Origin: Burkholderia mayonis
Lineage (GTDB): Bacteria > Pseudomonadota > Gammaproteobacteria > Burkholderiales > Burkholderiaceae
Reading direction: 5' to 3'
NCBI RefSeq assembly: GCF_001523745.2
Contig: NZ_CP013386.1
Span: 806,001-870,000, forward strand
Length of the DNA stretch: 64,000 nt
A program made the position numbers and the translations under genes. The notes under the pieces were generated by a model. That model was not told where the DNA came from. It saw nothing but the letters and a program-made list of their open reading frames with translations, and searched no databases. Below, piece after piece: positions 8,688 through 19,000 of this stretch (the stretch's first letter is position 1; every line of letters starts with the position of its first letter).

Positions 8688-9456
8688 GTTTAGCTAGGAA
8701 TCCAACTGTTTGGGGCACTCCAGCGCCGTTCCACGAAGGCCATCCGTCTTGGGGGGGGGGCTTGGGGCTTCCATTAATCTCCAGCTACCTTGCGATCCGC
8801 GGCGTGGCGAGACGATGGGCGCAGCAGCATACTAGCCACAGGTAGGGTCGTTCAAATACCAGATCGGCGACGACCTCGAACTGTTGGGTGACAGGCTTTC
8901 AAGACGGTATGGCGCGTCACTGCATCCTGGGGGCGGTAGGCGCCGTCGTAGGGAAAGACCGTCGGAGGGTGGGGCTGTCTGACATTGCCGAGTCGGTTGG
9001 GTAGTTCGAACATGTCGACCCCGGCGCGGACAACTTTCTGCTCTGGGGGCATAGCGATCTCCTGACAGTTTCATCACGAAGGGGATAGCCGAAGCCGCAA
9101 TGCGTGTCAGCGTGACAAACTGACAACTGCCGGATGATGTCGCCTAATCCGGTACACGCCAAATCAAGACCTCCCACCTATGCGCTACCGCAATCTTTTC
9201 CGTGCCGGTCCATCGGAGAGGAAAGAGCTACATCTCAAGCGACCAGTATACACATGAAAAATATATGGTCGGCAAGCTTCTCCAGGCGGACCTGGTAGTT
9301 CGCGTTGTGAATTTCATACGCTAGACCGGCTGTCGTTGATTTATACTGCCCGCGGCATGTGGTCCGCGAGCGCCGGTGGCATCTTCAAGTCTAGGAGCGC
9401 CGCTGCTGGAACAATTGTTCTCCCTCTGAAGCTTTCTTAATCTTCGTGCTCTTTCG
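8688..9456. promoter_or_regulatory. Divergent regulatory region between the two capsule half-operons
   Basis: 769 bp with no convincing gene. It must hold the promoters of the leftward kpsE-to-hldE-like operon and of the rightward wcbO-T operon. Visible items are a G10 run at 8751-8760, an ops-like octamer GGCGGTAG at 8932-8939 on the plus strand, an inverted repeat TGTCAG...CTGACA around 9104-9125, and a TATACT that could be a -10 for wcbO at 9342-9347 (its -35 is poor). A 66-codon minus-strand ORF (8852-9052), with no recognisable homology to me, sits in the middle and may be debris of a mobile element. Confidence 0.6.
8751..8760 (+). repeat. Poly-G tract (G10)
   Basis: Ten consecutive G residues at 8751-8760, interrupted by CTT and then four more G. 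It lies 64 bp from the first codon of the kpsE-like gene, on the promoter side. Homopolymeric G/C tracts of this length are classic slipped-strand mutation sites, and this one sits where a length change could alter promoter spacing or leader structure of the capsule export operon. A sequencing artefact in tract length is also possible. Confidence 0.75.
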
Positions 9457-10749
9457 ATGAGACGCTCGTTCCTAGTGTTGCAGGGGCCCGCATCGCCATT
9501 TTTTGAGGCGCTATGCACTACGTTGCTTGACCGCCGCCACGTTGTTCGGCGCGTCAACTTTTGTGGTGGCGATTTGGCGTATTCCGGCAAAGAGCCCAAG
9601 TGGAACTACGTTGGGCCGCAAAGTGACCTCGCGCTTTGGTATGGCGATGTGCTGGGCGCTGGGGACTTTAGCGACGTGCTCATGTTCGGCGACTGCCGCG
9701 CGATTCATCGGCCTGCTCATGCCGTTGCGCAGTCGCTTGGTGTTAAGGTGCATGTATTCGAAGAAGGCTATGTGCGACCGGATTGGATTACGCTGGAGCC
9801 ATTTGGCGTCAATGGCCGCTCTATGCTGCCTCTTGATCCGGAGTGGTATAGGGGGCAGCGTGAAACCAATCCTCCGGGGCAGCCAACTGGATATAGTCTT
9901 CAGACTCGAGCATGGCACGACATCCGCTATCGAATGGCTAACGCGTTCCATGCATGGCGTTTCCCGAATTACCAGAGCCATCGCCCATATAATGGCCTCA
10001 TCGAATATGCCGGTCTCACCAATCGTTTTGCCCGGCTCGGCAGGTACCGGGCGGAAGCGCGTCGAGTCACTTCAGCACTCGTCACTGAGCGGCGCCCCTA
10101 CTATCTATTCCCATTGCAACTGGATTCGGATAGTCAGATCATCGAGCATTCGCCGTTCTCTGGAATTCGCGAGGTCATCAGCGAGGTGTTGCATTCGTTT
10201 GCGGATCATGCGTCATCCGATGCGCTGCTTGTGGTCAAAAATCATCCGCTCGATACTGGCCTGATAGGTTTCCGCCACCAGGTCCGATCCCTTGCAGAGC
10301 GACTAGGAGTTGCGGACCGAGTACGTTATATAGAGGCCGGTCACCTGCCGACGTTACTCGAGCATGCACGCGGTGTAGTTGTCGTCAACAGCACGGTCGG
10401 TTTGTCCGCACTCCATCACGATCGACCGCTGATGACACTTGGGACGGCGGTCTATTCGATGCCTGGTATGACCTGGCAGGGAAGTCTGGACAGCTTCTGG
10501 CAACAGGCTGAAGGCCCAGACACGGCGCTGTATCAGGCGTTCATCGACTATGTGATCCGCCATACTCAGATTAACGGTGATTTCTACAGCCGCTCGGGCA
10601 TCGCGATGGCGGTAGCCGGTGCGGTTCGCCGTCTTGAGGCGGCCATGTCTCCGTTTGCTGCCGGACAGACGTCCCTATCCTCCGAGCCAAGCTTTTTGCC
10701 CCAGCAACATATACTGCCTCCTCAATTGAAAGAGGCCGCTCGTGGCTAG
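9457..10749 (+). CDS. wcbO: KpsS-like capsule lipid-linker / beta-Kdo transferase family protein
   Basis: 430 residues of the Capsule_synth (PF05159) family. Key signatures are YLFPLQLDSDSQI (about residue 225), VVKNHPLD (about 260) and VVVVNSTVGLSALHHDRPLM (about 310), matching KpsS/LipB proteins. KpsS and KpsC are retaining beta-Kdo transferases that build the poly-Kdo linker joining group 2 capsules to lyso-phosphatidylglycerol, so this gene probably acts in capsule lipid anchoring. The start at 9457 gives MRRSFLVLQGPASPFF, with a weak ribosome site. It is the first gene of the rightward operon, 24 bp before wcbP. No KpsC homologue is visible in the window; it would be expected nearby, beyond position 1. 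Confidence 0.88.
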   Translation: MRRSFLVLQGPASPFFEALCTTLLDRRHVVRRVNFCGGDLAYSGKEPKWNYVGPQSDLALWYGDVLGAGDFSDVLMFGDCRAIHRPAHAVAQSLGVKVHVFEEGYVRPDWITLEPFGVNGRSMLPLDPEWYRGQRETNPPGQPTGYSLQTRAWHDIRYRMANAFHAWRFPNYQSHRPYNGLIEYAGLTNRFARLGRYRAEARRVTSALVTERRPYYLFPLQLDSDSQIIEHSPFSGIREVISEVLHSFADHASSDALLVVKNHPLDTGLIGFRHQVRSLAERLGVADRVRYIEAGHLPTLLEHARGVVVVNSTVGLSALHHDRPLMTLGTAVYSMPGMTWQGSLDSFWQQAEGPDTALYQAFIDYVIRHTQINGDFYSRSGIAMAVAGAVRRLEAAMSPFAAGQTSLSSEPSFLPQQHILPPQLKEAARG

Positions 10750-10773
10750 TGAACCCGCAGGATACGTCGACCG

Positions 10774-11559
10774 ATGACCGCGCGTTCTTCTCGCTGCATA
10801 GTGATCACCGGCGCCAGCGCGGGGCTCGGCGAAGCGCTCGCCAGGTGTTATGCCGAACGTGGTGTGGTGTTGGGGCTTGTGGGGCGGAACGCGACGCGTC
10901 TCGAAGCCTGCGCGCAGATCTGTCGCGATGCCGGGGCTGAAGTGGTCGCTGCGATCCTCGACGTGCGTGATTCCGAGAAGACGCGGAAGTGGTTATCGCG
11001 CCTCGACCAGTCACATCCAATCGATCTCTTAATCGCGAATGCCGGCGTTGCGAGTACCCTTGCATCGTCTGGCGAATGTGAAGACTTTGCACGAATAAGC
11101 GAAGTCATGGACACGAATTTCTACGGCACGATGCACACGATTTTGCCGGTTCTTGAGCGCATGCGTAGACGTGGGCGTGGCCAAGTCGCACTCGTCAGCT
11201 CGCTCGCCGCGCTGCGCGGCATGGCGATTTCTCCCGCCTATTGCGCGAGCAAGGCAGCGATCAAGGCATATGCCGATTCGGTCCGTCCGTTGCTCGCGCG
11301 CGACGGCGTCCGGCTGTCCGTGATCCTGCCGGGCTTCGTGAAGACCGCGATGAGCGACGTGTTTCCGGGCGACAAGCCGTTTCTGTGGCCCGCCGACAAG
11401 GCGGCCGCCCACATCCGCGCCAAACTCGCGGCCGGACGTGCGGAGATCGCGTTTCCGGGGCTGCTCGCGTTCGGCATGCGTTTGCTGCCGCTGCTGCCCG
11501 CTACGCTCGCGGACGCGATCCTCGGCAGACTGTCGTATCTGCCGCGCGAGGAGCGCTAG
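10774..11559 (+). CDS. wcbP: Short-chain dehydrogenase/reductase
   Basis: 261 residues of a classical SDR: TGASAGLGE nucleotide-binding motif at residues 11-19, NAG (about 89), and the catalytic Ser-Tyr-Lys set (VSSLAAL then SPAYCASKAA). The C-terminal region ends with hydrophobic residues. Neighbours are wcbO (24 bp) and wcbQ (1 bp), so it is co-transcribed. Known wcbP is needed for capsule in the B. pseudomallei group but its substrate is not settled to my knowledge. Given the PKS and the alpha-oxoamine-synthase-like WcbT in the same operon, reduction of a 3-keto long-chain amine (3-ketosphinganine-reductase-like step) is an attractive inference; a nucleotide-sugar reductase role is the alternative. 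Confidence 0.88.
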   Translation: MTARSSRCIVITGASAGLGEALARCYAERGVVLGLVGRNATRLEACAQICRDAGAEVVAAILDVRDSEKTRKWLSRLDQSHPIDLLIANAGVASTLASSGECEDFARISEVMDTNFYGTMHTILPVLERMRRRGRGQVALVSSLAALRGMAISPAYCASKAAIKAYADSVRPLLARDGVRLSVILPGFVKTAMSDVFPGDKPFLWPADKAAAHIRAKLAAGRAEIAFPGLLAFGMRLLPLLPATLADAILGRLSYLPREER

Positions 11560-11560
11560 C

Positions 11561-13096
11561 GTGGGCGGCGGGCTCGCGCTCACCTTCTCGATCGCTGCCG
11601 CGCTGTCGTTCGCCCTCGATGCGCTCGCGATACCGCGCGCGCCGTGGCGCCGGCCGCTGCCGGCCTTCGCACTGCACGTGCTCGCATTCGCGTTCGTCGG
11701 CGGCTGCGTGCTGTTCGTCACTGCGCGCGTGCTGTTCTCGGCATTCGTCGCCGTCGCGCTCGTCGGCCTGATGGCGGTCGTCAGCAACGCGAAGCATGAA
11801 TCGCTGCGCGAGCCGTTCGTGTTCACCGATCTGAGTCTCTTCAGCCAGCTGTTCTCGCATCCGCGCCTGTATCTGCCGTACCTGAGCGCGGGCAAGGTTG
11901 CCGCAATCGCGGTCGGCATCGCGCTGCTCGCGGCCGGCTATCGGGCCGAGACGCCGCTTGCGCCGCGGCCGTTCGCGGCGGCCGCCGCCGCGATCGCCGC
12001 GTGCTTCGTCTGCGGCTGCCTGCTTGCGAAGCGACTGACGCTCACGCTCGACGCGAGCGTCGACCAGCGGCGCAACGGCTTCTTCGCGACGTTCGTCGCG
12101 TATCTGCTCAACGGGCTGCGGCCGGCGACGCTGCGCGCGTTCGAGCGCGCGGCGGCGGCGAGTCCGTTCGCCGACGGCCGGGCCGCCGCGTATCCGGACG
12201 TGATCGTGATCCAGAGCGAATCGTTCTTCGATGCGCGGCGCGCGGTGAGCGGCATCGAGCCTTCGCTCTTCGCGCATTTCGATCGCGCGCGGCGCGAGTC
12301 GATGTTTTACGGCGAGCTTGCAGTGCCTGCGTGGGGCGCCAACACGATGCGCACCGAGTTCGCGATGCTGACGGGGCTCGCGTCAGAGCGCCTCGGCTAT
12401 GCGCGCTTCTATCCTTACGCGTTCCTGCGCCGCGCCTGCGATTCGCTCGCCGGCTGGTTCAGGCGCGGCGGCTACGGGACGGTCGCGATCCATCCGTATT
12501 ACGCGGACTTCTTCGGCCGCGACCGCGTGTTCCCGCTGATGCATTTCGAGCGCTTCCTCGACATTCGGCATTTTGTTCGTGCGCCGCGCGCCGGCCCGTA
12601 CGTGGCCGACGGAGCCGTCGCCGACGCGCTGATCGCCGAGCTCGACGCGCCGCGCGCCAAGCCGCTCTTCGCGTTCGCGATGACGATGGAGAACCACGGC
12701 CCGCTGCATCTGGAGACGGTGGAGCCCGGCGAATCGCGCTCGCGCCATGCATTCGGCGACGGCGCCGAATGGCGCGATTTAACTGTTTACTTGCGTCACG
12801 TCGTAAATGCGGATGCAATGATCGGGCGACTGCTCGAGCATCTGCGCGCTCGACGGCGTGACACGGTCGTGTGCTTTTATGGCGACCATGTCCCGGCGCT
12901 ACCGCATATTTTCGGTAAGCTGGGTGTCGCGCCCGAGCGCAGCGACTACTTTATCTGGCGGAATTTCGGAACCCCGGACGCCTGTCGGCGAGATGCGCGT
13001 GTCGAAGAGCTCGGTTCGATCCTGCTTCGCGCGACCGAAGCGGAAGAGACGGGCAGCCCTGCGACGAATGCATCTGAAAAAACGACACAACGATGA
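11561..13096 (+). CDS. wcbQ: Membrane sulfatase/LTA-synthase-like phosphotransferase
   Basis: 511 residues. The start is a GTG at 11561, one base after the wcbP stop; the reading frame continues further back inside wcbP but that part is an overlap artefact. The N-terminus has about five TM helices (to about residue 160). The periplasmic catalytic domain follows: DVIVIQSESFFDAR (metal-binding Glu/Asp), GANTMRTEFAMLTGL with Thr262 in the nucleophile position of LtaS-like enzymes, ENHGPLH and VVCFYGDHVPALPH (metal ligands). Such enzymes move phosphoglycerol or phosphoethanolamine from a phospholipid to a glycan or lipid. In this operon it may decorate the capsule or its lipid. It overlaps wcbR by ATGA. 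Confidence 0.85.
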   Translation: MGGGLALTFSIAAALSFALDALAIPRAPWRRPLPAFALHVLAFAFVGGCVLFVTARVLFSAFVAVALVGLMAVVSNAKHESLREPFVFTDLSLFSQLFSHPRLYLPYLSAGKVAAIAVGIALLAAGYRAETPLAPRPFAAAAAAIAACFVCGCLLAKRLTLTLDASVDQRRNGFFATFVAYLLNGLRPATLRAFERAAAASPFADGRAAAYPDVIVIQSESFFDARRAVSGIEPSLFAHFDRARRESMFYGELAVPAWGANTMRTEFAMLTGLASERLGYARFYPYAFLRRACDSLAGWFRRGGYGTVAIHPYYADFFGRDRVFPLMHFERFLDIRHFVRAPRAGPYVADGAVADALIAELDAPRAKPLFAFAMTMENHGPLHLETVEPGESRSRHAFGDGAEWRDLTVYLRHVVNADAMIGRLLEHLRARRRDTVVCFYGDHVPALPHIFGKLGVAPERSDYFIWRNFGTPDACRRDARVEELGSILLRATEAEETGSPATNASEKTTQR

Positions 13097-16000
13097 ATGT
13101 AAAGATTGCAATTGTTGGGATGGCGTGTCGCTTTCCCGGTGGCGTGGAGAGTCCGGACGCGTTCTGGAGGCTGCTGTGCGACGAGCGTGACGCGGTCACC
13201 GAGGTGCCTGCGGGGCGATTCGGTACGGACTTCTATCGACATCCGTCGAAGCGCGAACCGGGTAAAAGCTACACGTTTGCCGCAGGCGTCCTGGACAATG
13301 TTGCCGGTTTCGACGCGGCGTTCTTCGGCATTTCGCCGCGCGAGGCGACACAGATGGATCCGCAGCAGCGCCTGCTGCTCGAACTCGCGTGGGAAGCGTT
13401 CGAGGATGCCGGCGTGCGTCCCGCCGACATGCGCGGGCGCAATTGCGGCGTGTACGTCGGCGTCGCGAGCCCGGACTACGGCAATCGCAGCATGGACGAC
13501 CTGAATTCGGTCGATCCGTATTCGGCGACTGGCAATACGCTTAGCATCGCGTCGAATCGCGTGTCCTATTTGTTCGATCTGCGCGGGCCGAGCATGTCGG
13601 TCGACACCGCGTGCTCGTCGTCGCTCGTCGCGTTGCACCAGGCGATCCAGGCGCTGCAATCGGGCGACGCCGAGCTTGCGCTCGCGGGCGGCGTGAATCT
13701 GCTCGCGCATCCGTTCGGCTTCGTCAGTTTCTCGAAGGCGTCGATGCTGTCGCCGCGCGGCCGCTGCCGCGCGTTCGACGCGACGGGCGACGGCTACGTG
13801 CGCGCCGAAGGCGGCGCGTTCGTGCTGCTGAAGCCGCTCGAGCGCGCGCTTGCCGACGGCGACACGATCCACGCGATCATTGCGGGCTCCGGCGTGAATT
13901 CGGACGGCTACTCGCCAGGCGGCATCAGCGTGCCGGGCGCCGCGACGCAGGCCGCGCTGCTGCGCGATGTGTACGGGCGCGCGGGCGTCGATCCACGTTC
14001 GCTCGTCTATCTCGAAGCGCACGGCACCGGCACCGCGGTCGGCGATCCGATCGAGGCGCGCGCACTGATCGAAGTCGCGGGCGCGCAGCGCCCGGCGCAC
14101 GATCCGCTCCTGATCGGCTCGGTGAAGACCAACATCGGCCATCTCGAAACCGCGTCCGGGATGGCGGGCCTCGTCAAGGCCGTGTGCTGCCTCAAGCACC
14201 GCGCGGTTCCGCGCTCGCTGCATTTCGAGACGCCGAATCCCAATATCGATTTCGCGGGCGGGCGGCTGCGCGTCGTCGATCGCTACACGCCGCTCGACGA
14301 ACGCGACGCGCCGCTCACAATCGGCGTCAACTCGTTCGGCTTCGGCGGCACGAATGCGCACGTCGTGCTGATGGAAGCGCCCGCAGCCGCAGCGGACGAA
14401 GGGCCGGGTGACGCGACGAGGCAGAACGCGCCGGATGTCGACGTGGTCCCGCCGCCGCTCGTCTTGACGGCGCGTGCGCCGCAGGCGCTCGCCACGCTGG
14501 CCGCGCGCTATCTGCAGCGCCTCGACGACGGCTGCGCGTGGCACGCGCTCGCCGCCAACGCGGTGCGGCGCAGACAATGGTTCGAAGCGCGCGCGGTCGT
14601 CGCGCCTGCGACCGTTGCAGACGGCCGCGCGGCGCTCGCCGCGCTCGCGCAGCCGGGCGGGGCGTCGGTGCCCGCGTGCGTCGCGCAGGCGCATGCGTCT
14701 GAGCACGAGGCGCGCGTCGCGCTCCTGTTTTCCGGCAACGGCTCGCAGTGGGCGGGGATGGGCCGGGACCTGTACGCGGAAGACGTGGTGTTCCGCGCCG
14801 CGCTCGCCGAAGTCGACGCGCTTTGGTGTGCAGACGGCAGCACGTCGCTCGTCGACGTGATGTGCGCGGGCGCGAGCGCCGAATGGCTCGCCGCGACCGA
14901 GCACGCGCAGCCGCTCCTGTTCGCGATTCAAGTGGGGATCGTGCGCGTGCTCGACGCGCACGGCGTGCGCTTCGACGCGGTCGCCGGCCATAGCGTCGGC
15001 GAGATCGCCGCCGCATGGGCGACGGATGCGCTGTCGCTCGCCGACGCGGTGCGGGTCATCAAGATCCGCAGCCGCGCGCAGGCGCTGACCCGCGGCAGCG
15101 GACGCATGGCCGCGGCGGGCGTCGGCGAGGACGCCGCGCGTGCGCTGATCTCGCAGTTGTCGCTCGCGTCGAGCGTCGAGATCGCCGGCGTGAACAGTCC
15201 GCAGTCGGTGACGCTCGCGGGTTCGCTCGACGGATTGCAGGCGATCGAGGCATCGCTGCGCGCGAACGGTCAGTTCTTCCAGTTGCTCGATCTCGATTAC
15301 GCGTTCCACAGCAAGCAGATGGAGCGGATCGAGCCGGTCGTGCTCGAAAAGCTCGCGGGCGTTGCGCCGCGCGCGGGCACGGGCGGCTTCGTATCGACCG
15401 TCACGGGCGAGCGTTTTCCGGGCGATGCGCTCGGCGCGCGCTACTGGTGGCGCAACATTCGCGAGCCGGTGCGTTTCGGCGATGCGATCGCGCACCTCGC
15501 GGCGGACGGCATTCGTTTGTTCATCGAAGTATCGCCGCATTCGATCCTGCGCACGTACGTGAAGCAGACGCTGACCGCGCTCAAGCTGTCCGGCACGACG
15601 CTGCCGACGCTCAAGCGCCAGCAGGACGGCGCGCAGATGCTGCGCCACGCGATCGCCTCGGCGGTCGCGCACGGCGCGCGGATCGATCCCGACCGCTTCG
15701 CGCCCGACGCGCCGCGCGTCGCGCTGCCGACCTATCCGTGGCAGCGCGAGCGCTACTGGCTCGATCCGAGCCCCGAAGGCTACGGCCTCGTCAATCGCCG
15801 CCGCGCGCATCCGCTCCTGGGCTACCGGCTGCGCGAGCATGCGTTCGCGTGGGAGAACCAGCTCGATCCCGTGCACGTGCCGATGCTCGCCGATCACGTC
15901 GTCGACGGCGGCGTCACGTTTCCCGGCGCGGGCTATGTCGAGATGGCGCTCGCGGCCGCGTGCGCGTTCTTCGGCACGTCGGACTGCGCGCTCGAGAATC

Positions 16001-19000
16001 TCGAGATCCGCGTGCCCGTCGTGTTCCAGGGGCAGCAGGCGAAGCTGTTTCGTTTCACGATCGAGCCGCGCACCGCGTCGTTCAAGATCGAGACGCGCGA
16101 CCGGATGTGCGACGCGCCGTGGATCGAGAACGTCGTCGGCCGGCTGCTCGAGAGCGGCAACACGCTGAATGCGTCGAGCGCCGTGTCGCCCGAGGCGCTC
16201 GCGCATCTCTTCGCCCAGCCCGCGTCGAGCGCCGACGCGCTGTACGACGGCGCGGCCGCGCTCGGCCTCGCATACGGCCCGGCGTTCCGCTGGGTGCGCG
16301 CGCTGAGGATGACGGGCGGCGCGGCGCTCGCCGACGTCGCCGCGCCGCAGGCCTGCGGCGACGCCGCCGAGCTCGCCGCCTACCTGCTGCATCCGGCGCT
16401 GATGGACAGCGGCTTTCATCCGCTCTTCGCGCTGCTCGCGCAAAGCGGCGGCCACGACGCGCGCGCGCCGCACGCGGCATACGTGCCGGTCCAGCTCGGG
16501 CGCATCGATTTCTTGCGCGGCGACGTCGTCGCGCGCGTGCTCGCGCGAATCGAACGGCGCAATCCGCACTCGATCGTCGCGTCGTTCGACTTCCTCGACG
16601 CGAGCGGCGCGATCGTCGCGCGTCTTGCCGCGTGCCGGTTCCGGCGCGTCGACCTCGTCGGCCGCCGGCTGAATCCGCCCGCGCGCTTCGTCTATGCGCT
16701 CGACGCGAAGCCGCTGCCGTCGTCGTTCGACGCGAGCGCGCTGCCCGCGCCCGGGCGGCTCGTCGAGAGCGCGATCGCGACGCTCGCGTCGCGCGAAGAC
16801 TTCGCGCGGCGCACGTGCCACCTGACCGAGATGCTGCCGCTCTTCGACGTGCTCGCAAGCGCGTATGCGCTGCGCGCGCTCGATGCGATCGACGTGTTCC
16901 GGCAGCCCGTGCCGCCTGCGGACGAGCGCGCGGGGCTCGTCGCGCGCCTTGCCGCGATGCTCGTCGAGGACGGGCTCGCGCAATGGGCCGGCACGCGTCT
17001 CGTGCGCAACGATACGGCGTGCGCGGCGATGCCCGCGCTCGACGAACTATGGCGCGGTCTGCTCGCCGAGTCGCCCGCGCACGTCGCGGAGCTGACGCTG
17101 CTCGCGCACTGCGGCGCGGTGCTGCCCGCGGTGCTGCGCGGCGAGACGGCGGCCGCGCAGGCGCTGTCGCCGACGGGCGGCAGTCTCGTCGACCATTTCC
17201 ACGAAGCGTCGCCGACATGGGGCCACGCGCATGCGCTGATCGCAGCCTGCGTAGAGCAGGCGCTCGCCGCCTGGCGCGAACCGCGCCGGCTGCGCGTGCT
17301 CGAGATCGGCGCGCCCGGCCGCGACGTGCTGCAGCCGCTCGGTGTCGCGCCGTCCGCCGCGCGCTGCGACTACACGATCGCAGGCACGCCGCAGCAGCTC
17401 GCCGGCTTCGACGCCGCCGCGCATCCGTCGATGCAGACAGTCGCGTTGCTGACGGGCGAAGGCGCGGCGATCGTCACCGACGACCACACGCCTTACGACA
17501 TCGTGCTGATCGATCGCGCGCTCGCTGCGCAGCACGATCCGCTCGCATTCCTGAGCGTCGTGTTCGAGCGCCTCGCGCCGGGCGGCCTCGCCGTGCTCGC
17601 GGAGACGCGCGGCGGCCGCTTCGCCGACATCGTGTTCGCGCTCGCTGCAAGCGGCGCGAGCGCGTCGCTTGCAGCGCCGCTCGCGCCGGCCGAGATCCAG
17701 TCGCTGCTTTCGCACGCGGGTTTCCGCGATGTCGCGCGCCACCTCGAGCAATCGCTCGATCTCGAAGGCGCGCCGACGTTCGTCGTCGCGCGCAAGCCGG
17801 CCGCGAAGGCGGGCGACGCGCGCGAGGCGCTCGACGGCGGCGTATGGGACAGCCTCGACACCGCCGCGTATGCGGAGCGGTGGCTCGTCGCGACGGGCGG
17901 CGACGGCGACGCGGGCGCGGCGCTCGCCGGCGCGCTCGCGCGCACCGGCTGCTATGCGGAGGCCATGTCGCTGCACCGGATGACCGAGATTGTCGCGGTC
18001 GCGTCGCCCGCGCAGCCGCATCATCTGGTGTTCGTCGCGCCCGATGCGGCGCTCGGCGCCGACGCCGACGGCGCTGCGATGATGCACGCACAGCGGACGG
18101 GCGTCGTCGCGCTCGCACGGCTCGTGCGCGAGCTCGGCGTCGTCGATGCGACGGCGAGCGTGCGGCTGTCTGTCGTCACGCGCGGCAGCGCGCCGTTCGC
18201 GCTCGATGCGCCGCTCGATCCGACGCAGGCGGGCCTCTGGGGGCTCGGCCGCGTGCTCGCGAACGAGCATCCCGAATTGTCGTGCCGGCTGATCGACGTG
18301 CATCCCGATTGCGGCGCCGCGCTCGATGCGCTCGTGCGCGAGCTGCTCGCGCACGACGCGGAAGAAGAGGTGCTCCTCACGCCGCGCGGACGCTTCGTGC
18401 CGCGGATGCTGAGCGCCGCGCAGATCGACGCGCGCGCGGCCGACGCGATCGGCGAGCGGCCGCCCGCGGTGCTCGCGTTCGACGCGCCGGGCTCGCTGCG
18501 CAATCTCGAGTGGTTCCCGCTGCGGGCGGGCGAGCTCGAGCCGGACGAAGTCGAGATCGAGCCCGTGGCGACGGGCCTCAACTTCCGCGACGTGATGTAC
18601 GCAATGGGACTCTTGTCAGACGAGGCGGTCGAGGCGGGCTTCGCCGGCGCGACGATCGGCATGGAGCTCGCGGGGCGCGTCGTGCGCGTCGGCCGCGACG
18701 TCGACGGCTTCGCGGCCGGCGACGCGGTGCTCGGCTTCGCGCCCGCGTCGTTCGCGACGCGCGCGAGGACGCGCGCGGCCGCGATCGCGCACAAGCCGTC
18801 GCGGCTGTCGTTCGAAGAAGCGGCGACGATTCCGACGACGTTCTTCACCGCATACTACGCACTCGCCGAGCTCGCGCGGCTGCGCCGTGGCGAGCGGGTG
18901 CTCGTGCACGGCGCGGCGGGCGGCGTCGGCATCGCGGCGATCCAGCTCGCGCGCCACTTCGGCGCGGAAGTGTTCGCGACGGCGGGCAGCGACGAGAAGC

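Noticed and set aside
12946..16983. A 1345-codon open frame on the minus strand opposite wcbR
   Set aside because: It is antisense to the KS-AT-DH domains of wcbR. High GC keeps many antisense frames open; the translation is Arg/Ala-rich and lacks any domain.
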